Shown here piece after piece: positions 57,811 through 64,000 of a stretch of 64,000 nt of DNA (position 1 is its first letter; each line of letters starts with the position of its first letter). This DNA comes from Bacteroidota bacterium (GTDB lineage Bacteria > Bacteroidota > Bacteroidia > AKYH767-A > OLB10), in NCBI GenBank assembly GCA_016722525.1, contig JADKJB010000001.1:1-64000 (forward strand). The letters run 5' to 3'. Position numbers and translations under genes: made by a program. Under the pieces are notes generated by a model. The model saw nothing but the letters and a program-made list of their open reading frames with translations, had not been told where the DNA came from and searched no databases.

Positions 57811-58233
57811 ATGAAAATTTATTCTCACCTTGTCTTTAGCAGCAAATTATTTCAGCAAAGAAATTTTAAATCACTTTTAATTCTTTTATTTTTCTTTATT
57901 GCGAATGCCGGTAAATCCCAAACCCCACTAGATGCAGCAGTTTCCTTCTCGGGCAACGAAGGCTATTTTAAGGTGGTAGTTGCTGATACCAATGATGTGA
58001 ATGAAATTGAAATGCTTGTTGGAACGGATGACAATGCTTCGGAAATGTTCTCGCATATATTTACTTATGATCAAACATCGGGTTTGCCTTCCGGGATGTC
58101 TTATTCACGAACCGGAAATGAAATTAATGTAGGAATGGGTACGGTGACATTGCTGAATGCGTATCATGCCAAAGTGCGACTTAAAAACGGGTCAAATAAC
58201 TGGTCGAACTGGTATGAGTTCATCGGAAATTAA
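57811..58233 (+). CDS. Small secreted protein preceding the large surface protein
   Basis: 140 residues. The signal segment is FKSLLILLFFFIANAGKSQ (residues 20-38), after a longer than usual N-region. The mature domain of about 100 residues reads VSFSGNEGYFKVVVADTNDV, then EIEMLVGTDDNASEMF, then YHAKVRLKNGSNNWSNWYEF. The ending is typical of fibronectin-like or beta-sandwich domains found at the front of some T9SS proteins. No sorting domain. It lies 60 bases upstream of the giant surface gene and may share its transcript. Confidence 0.7.
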   Translation: MKIYSHLVFSSKLFQQRNFKSLLILLFFFIANAGKSQTPLDAAVSFSGNEGYFKVVVADTNDVNEIEMLVGTDDNASEMFSHIFTYDQTSGLPSGMSYSRTGNEINVGMGTVTLLNAYHAKVRLKNGSNNWSNWYEFIGN

Positions 58234-58293
58234 TTGGAAAAATTCCATTTTTTAATCAAACAAATAAATTCAATTCTTTTAATACTTACAGCT

Positions 58294-61200
58294 ATGAAAA
58301 CGCAACTTCTTTATATTTTAGGATTTTTACTATTCATGCAATTGGCTCTTTTAAATACAATTAATGGTGCCAGTTTTATTTGGACTGGAAATTTTTCTTC
58401 CTCCTGGATAAATTCAGGGAATTGGTCGGGTGGCGGTGGTGGTGCAACACCTGGTTCTGGTGACAATATTACCATCAACAGCAATGCTCCTAACAATTTG
58501 GTGCTCGATCAAAACCGAACAGTAACCAACTTCACCATCAACGGCGATACCCTAGACTTAGGAACCTATACTTTGACCACAACAGGAGTAACCTATTTCA
58601 ATGGCGGATTGCTCAACAACGGCAACCTTAACATTTCGGGCTCGTTGTGTCATTTTGGTGGTGCTACTATTGATACCAGGATTGTAGCTAGCTGTGGCTA
58701 TTACCATATGAATGGAGGAACATTTTTGAAGCCTGTTATATTGATCTCAACTGGATCGGCATCTACCTCGGGAACCGGGAATTGCAATTTTTCCGATAGC
58801 TTAACCATCAATCACAGTGGTGTCTATTATTTCACTATGAGCTCTACTTATGGAAATCAGTTCTCAGGGCCCGTTACTATAGTCAATAACGCAACTCATG
58901 AATTGTATTTAGCCTCTGGTGATACCAGCTATTTTGAAAATAATTTAATTATTTCTAATACCAGTACAGGAGGTGTGGTTTTTGGAAATACAGGAGGGGT
59001 CTCCTATTTAGCCTCAGGTAAAACCATATCCATTGGCTCGAGTGGCTTTACCAACAATTATCTCACACTCAAAAACTTCTATCAACAAGGTGCTACTTCC
59101 CAAACCTTAACCTTAACCGGAACAGCCATTTTGAACTTAATAAATGCTAACTTTGATGGAAACCTCACGGCAATAATGTTGTTTCCGCGAATTTAACTGT
59201 AAATAGTAACAAGGTGGTGTTTAATACAGGGAGTGGTAAGGTGACTTTTTCGGGAGGGAATTCACAAATCTTAAATGGAAGTAATACCTTTCAGTTTAAA
59301 AAAGTCGCAATCAATAAAAACTCAGGATTCGTAACTGTAAACACCCCGGGCAGCGTGGATGACACACTCTTTTTGATTAAGGGAACATTTTTAACCAAAG
59401 CCACCAATCTGATCAACTTAAAATTAGGAGCGAAAGTGACGGGAGCCTCCGACAGCAGTTTCATTGACGGTCCGGTTAAGAAAACAGGTAATACTGCATT
59501 TGTGTTCCCAAATGGAGCCAACAATTCGTACCGGCCTATTGAAATAACTGCACCTGCGACAACTACGAGTGAATTTACAGCGGAGTTTATGGAGGATTCG
59601 GTGATGGTAAATACAGATAATAGAGACGCGACACTGTCGTATCTTTTAACAAACAAATATTGGAAGCTGAAAGAAATTCTGGATGATCGAATGTATATGT
59701 CACCTTGAGTCTGGGATTGCCTCCAATGCCTTTACCGATACTTTTATCACAGTTGCCTCCTGGAATGGAACACAATGGAAAGATCTAGGACAAGGGATTA
59801 TAACAGGCTCCAAAGTAACAGGCAACATAAAATCTTCATCGACTGCTCTGCATAACAGGAATTCACAATAGGATATGGAACTTTCAACAATTCCAAATAT
59901 TCCAAATTGCTTCAGGGTATTCAAAATCCAGAAGCCGATTTTGATTTTGTCCTTACTCTTCAGGAGTGGTGAAATTAATGTGACGGATAATTCTATCATT
60001 AATGCTGCGGCCAAATTGGTCCAGGTTTCTTTCCAATACCTATTCCATCCTAGATTGTTTTAAAAGGGTTACTTGTGGAGCAATTTCACCTAAATGGTGG
60101 GAAGCAGGTTGTCCTTTGATAAGTACAAATTTAACGACCGAATACCATGTAAACAATTCAGCATTTCCTATTAGGAATTTATATTTGTTTGAAATGGCAA
60201 CAGGTTCCACCATACAGAATCTGCGAATAAGAGGAGCAAGTTTGGATCACAAGGATTTTAATGATCCTGATTTTTTATGCGGAGGAATTTATGTAAAAGG
60301 TAGTAGCAACACTGCTGCAAACATACTAAATTGTGAAATTTTCGGCTTTAGTCAGGCAGGTATTTGGAAAAATTACGATACTGACTTGTTGAATATTGAA
60401 AATTGTTACATTCACAAAGTGAAAGGCCGATCCAAATATGGAATAGGTTATGGCGTTTGGTTGATGAGTGAGCAGAGTCCGATTGCTCAAGTGGTCAATA
60501 TTACCAATACAATTTTCGATGATTGTAAAGCAGCTATTGATGGTCAAGCAAATATTGTGAATTGGAACATAAACAATTGTACCTTGAGTGAGTGTTTTCA
60601 ATCAGAAGATATCAATACACATAATGACAATAGGTTCGAAATGGCAGATTGTCCTTGTTCAGGAGCACAACTCCCCTCTTACCTAAACCATTGGCCTTAT
60701 AGCTACAGTACAGGTGCATTTTATGGAAAATATTGGTCTAGTGCGATTACATGTATGCCCGATTGCCAAGGGAGCCCCTTTAACTCGACACCAGGTCAGG
60801 GTTTTGGTAATTTGACAGGAGGAGCAAATTTGGCATATTACACAGCTCCTGGTAACACTGATCCCCTTGGTGCAAATGAAATCCCAATTCATGATGTTGG
60901 AGGATCTGTCACTTCTATTCAAAATAGTATCTTTCACAAGAAGTGGAAACTCGGTAAAAATGGAAATATCAATCTTTCATATCCTAATTTAGACGATGTA
61001 AATAGGAATGGAAATTCAGCCAACCATGTTAATATTTCCAATAACACTTTTGCTACTGAACTTTTTGAAAAGACAGAAGTTTTGACAACCGATCCTTACA
61101 ACAATTCAGGTTATGCGAAAATTGCAAACAATTATATAGAGGCCGACATTTGGGCCAATGATGATGACCATATTAAGTTCGATGGTAATTCGTTCAGTTA

Positions 61201-64000
61201 TCAACCGGGAACATCGGTTGTTTCCACCGCCCCGCAACCTCATGAACTCGCTCTTGAATTAAAGGCCGGAACTACTGCCTTACCAACCAGTTATTCGCTT
61301 TCTCCTTTGGAAGGTCATAAATACATTCAATATGTGGATGTAAATACAGCGTTTAATCTGGAAGCATCCCTAACCAATGCAGGTGGTTCGGCAGAATCCT
61401 ATTACATTATAAGACCAAATCCAAACAAAAACATTTCTCCAATAGTTAATAATGTTATTTCAAACGAAAATTATTTTTTCGACTCCGAAGAAAGATTAAA
61501 TGGTACTACTATAACCAAATCCTTTACATACAATAAACCCGGTTTGTATGGAATTGATTTAATGGGATTTGATGCGCATTATTATGGAACCACCGATAAA
61601 TATAACTTCAGAGCTTCTTCGTGGCAACATATTCCTGTGATTGTAAAAGGGACTCAGGAACAAATGTTGTATTTTAATATTAAAGACAGTTATCACATCG
61701 CGGTAACCAATCCCACAGGTGTAAAAAAACAAGCGTATTTAAATAAATTACTGATTTGGGAAGAGGATATTGCAGAAGGCGGTGATGGTTGGGAGCTGGT
61801 GGAAATTGATTTGACTGGTTTGGCTGCAAATGGTACAACTAACATTTTGGATTCCATCCATACAGACGGAACTGAAAACACTTTATCGTTCAGTATTTTT
61901 TTATGAATTATTCAACATCGAACGGTACCGCTTTTTCAGGGGTGCAGGTTTATGTAGATGACATTTATATTCCAAGAACAGGAAGTATCACGGGTGATAA
62001 TTTAGTTAAGGATGGAAGTGTTGAGTTATCAAAGAAAATCTCTGCCCTGAATGCTACTGGTTTCAGAATCTTGCTTCTCAATCCACAGGTGATTGCGGAA
62101 ACACATCTGTTTCCATTAATTCGATTGAAGAAAATCAGAAATCAATCATTATATCTAGAAATTCCGTTTGAGGTTAAAGGTTGTACTTTTTACAAATTCA
62201 ATCAATAAAGTAGTTGCATCCGTGGGAACGTATATAGATTTTACAGATTTGTTAAGTTGTGATGATTATTGGAATTATACTTTAGCTATGTCAAATGTTG
62301 ATTTTGAAGAGTTGGATAATTATAATTTTGATGGTGGAGTCACTTATCCGTATACCAATAGAAAGTTTGTTGTTGACGGTAATATTATAGTTGAAAACCC
62401 TGGAACAATTTTGCTTTTTGAAGGTTGTCAATTAGTTTTTAAACCTAACAATCCTCCATACACTATCACAGTGAAAGCCGATGCAACACTTCAGCTGTAT
62501 CCATTCGTAGATACTACCGATCCGTTAAATGAGATAAGAATTGCTACACATTTATTTTCCTGTGATGACATGTGGGGAGGAATTATAAATGAAGAGGATG
62601 GAACCATTGATATTATTGCAGTTTCTGCAGCATCACTACCCACTAAAATTGAAGATGCAGACAAAGCAATACAGAGTGATAACGGAGATGTAAATATTAG
62701 GTTTGCCAATTTTAACAATAACTTCATCGGAATAGAACTATTGAATTATGATAAGACGATTTCGAACTTAGCAAGTGATAAAGGATTTTTAGGAATTACA
62801 TTTTCGTGTTCGGACAGTATCTTAACCAAACCTCTCCATCCCGGAGAACAACCGTTTGCAAATTTTAATTTGGTGGATGTGGTTAATGTAAGCATCGGAG
62901 GTTTTGGTGCTACTCCCGCTACTCCCATCACATATAAAAACAAATTTGCTGATGCTATTTTTGGAATCCGATCTCAAAGCAGTATCGCTAAAATATTTAA
63001 CAATGAGTTCACTAACATAGGAATCAAAGATGTGATCTGCAGATTATGTGAAGGAGCTATTTTTGCTACAGAAGGTAGTAATCTAACTATTGGTGGACTG
63101 TTAACTGAAATTCCTATTTCCGAAACTATTTCAAAAACAGCAATGTTGGCATTATCACCAGAGGAGTGAACACCATTGATGTAAAGGGAAATCACTTTGA
63201 TAAAATTGGTAAAGGAATTATTGCTCATAATGCATCATCATCACCAATTACCATCAATGAAAATAATGAGTTTTATAATGTAGATTATGGAATTGTAATT
63301 CGTGAAACTATTGGAATTGTTTTAATCGATGGGAACAATTTCAATGGATTAGGTTATTCTCCTTTGGTTCCTGTAAATTATGGTATTTCGGCAATCACTA
63401 TTCAAAATTTTAATGATTATGCTACAACCAATACCATATCTGTTAGTGGAAATATTATTACCGATTCCAGAATCGGTATACATGCACTAAACATCCCAAA
63501 CCTTAGTATAGGTGCAAACTTAAACACACCTGTAGCTGGTACAGGAAACACCATTTCTTTCAGTAAAGAAAAAGGACAATACCATCATGGAATCTGGGTG
63601 GAGAATTGCAATAGCGCAAAAATCCAAAGTAATACGATCAATTCAACTGAACCCGGTTTTTATCTTGAAGGCATTACCGTCTACGAATCAACAGATGCTT
63701 TAATTAACATGAATACGATTACTGATGCAACGGTACCAGTAAATGTGAGGGGATCCTGTCCCGATACCGAATTCCATTGTAATGTTTTTGATAATGATGC
63801 AGAACCAGGGTTGGGAGTTCAACTAGTTGCAGCCGATTTACCACCTCAGGGAGGCAACACTGACCCGTGGAACAACGAATGGTATGGTTATGATAATTCT
63901 ACTTTGTTTGGAGTTACAGGTTTGGCAAATTCTCCGTTCGATTGGTATTACAAAACTGGTCCTTCCAAGTACAACCCTTATCCGGCATCTGGTACTGCAA
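58294..64000 (+). CDS. Very long beta-helix surface protein, frameshifted and truncated by the window edge
   Basis: The ATG at 58294 gives a signal peptide (MKTQLLYILGFLLFMQLALL). The N-terminal domain reads WTGNFSSSWINSGNWSGGGG, then NITINSNAPNNLVLDQNRTV, a start common in Bacteroidota T9SS proteins. Frames at 59214-59708, 59683-60000, 60002-61906, 61903-62208, 62168-63169 and 63146 to the edge are pieces of the same protein; breaks fall near 59190, 59700, 59865, 59960-60060, 61905, 62190 and 63145. The later part is right-handed beta-helix (NILNCEIFGFSQAGIWKNY, NISNNTFATELFEKTEV, HHGIWVENCNSAKIQSNTIN). At least 1,900 residues; the C-terminus is outside. Probably an adhesin or polysaccharide-binding protein. 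Confidence 0.7.

Overview
The window is from a member of the Bacteroidota, probably in the Chitinophagales/Sphingobacteriales range; the lower rank is a guess. Evidence: AT-rich DNA, promoters of the TAnnTTTG type, few Shine-Dalgarno sequences, many secreted proteins ending in type IX secretion (T9SS) sorting domains, ELWxxDGT and GloVer repeat proteins, and a split nuoC/nuoD complex I operon. No rRNA, tRNA or CRISPR array was seen.

Layout. 0-1 kb (minus): a broken AbiEi/AbiEii type IV toxin-antitoxin pair running off the left edge. 1.7-8.9 kb: three T9SS-exported repeat proteins, two of them frameshifted, separated by a family of intergenic repeats. 9.2-11.9 kb: a small protein ending at a GGT-rich tract, and a minus-strand pair of an MbnP-like lipoprotein and a choice-of-anchor B protein. 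11.9-15.1 kb (minus): punA, lpxK and a TPR protein. 15.3-21.3 kb: a Nif3-family protein, a C4 zinc-ribbon coiled-coil protein, a TPR protein, an O-methyltransferase, a possible kinase-fold protein and a Spy/CpxP-like protein. 21.4-32.9 kb: a broken ferredoxin-NADP reductase-like gene, then nuoA-B-C-D-H-I-J-K-L-M-N without nuoE, nuoF or nuoG, then a small coupled gene. 33-36.6 kb: uvrA and a LOG-family gene. 36.7-37.5 kb: a tandem array of about 113-bp units with palindromic ends. 37.7-41.7 kb: a phosphorelay locus (response regulator, hybrid histidine kinase, sigma-54 activator without a DNA-binding domain). 41.9-46.8 kb: a three-gene surface-protein cluster. 47-52.5 kb: an AddA-like helicase-nuclease, a small minus-strand protein and pruA. 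53-56.3 kb: a GtrB/GtrA/STELLO/GT-C glycosylation cluster. 56.5-64 kb: a small secreted protein, an FtsB/DivIC-like division protein and a very long, heavily frameshifted surface protein that leaves the right edge.

Sequence quality dominates interpretation. About 35 reading-frame breaks can be seen. Wherever family knowledge fixes the correct frame, most are repaired by one base in a homopolymer run, and they hit housekeeping genes (nuoC, nuoD, nuoN, Nif3, ftsB-like) as well as surface genes. I read most of them as base-calling errors, not pseudogenes. The breaks are uneven: about 47-57 kb has none. Two are in-frame TAA codons (21725 and 38506) that an indel cannot explain.

The most interesting candidates are the palindrome-ended repeat array beside the phosphorelay and surface-protein loci, the complex I operon lacking the NADH module next to a reductase, the GtrA/GtrB/GT-C plus STELLO cluster, the possible kinase-like protein at 19.8 kb, and the intergenic repeat family with a compensating hairpin.
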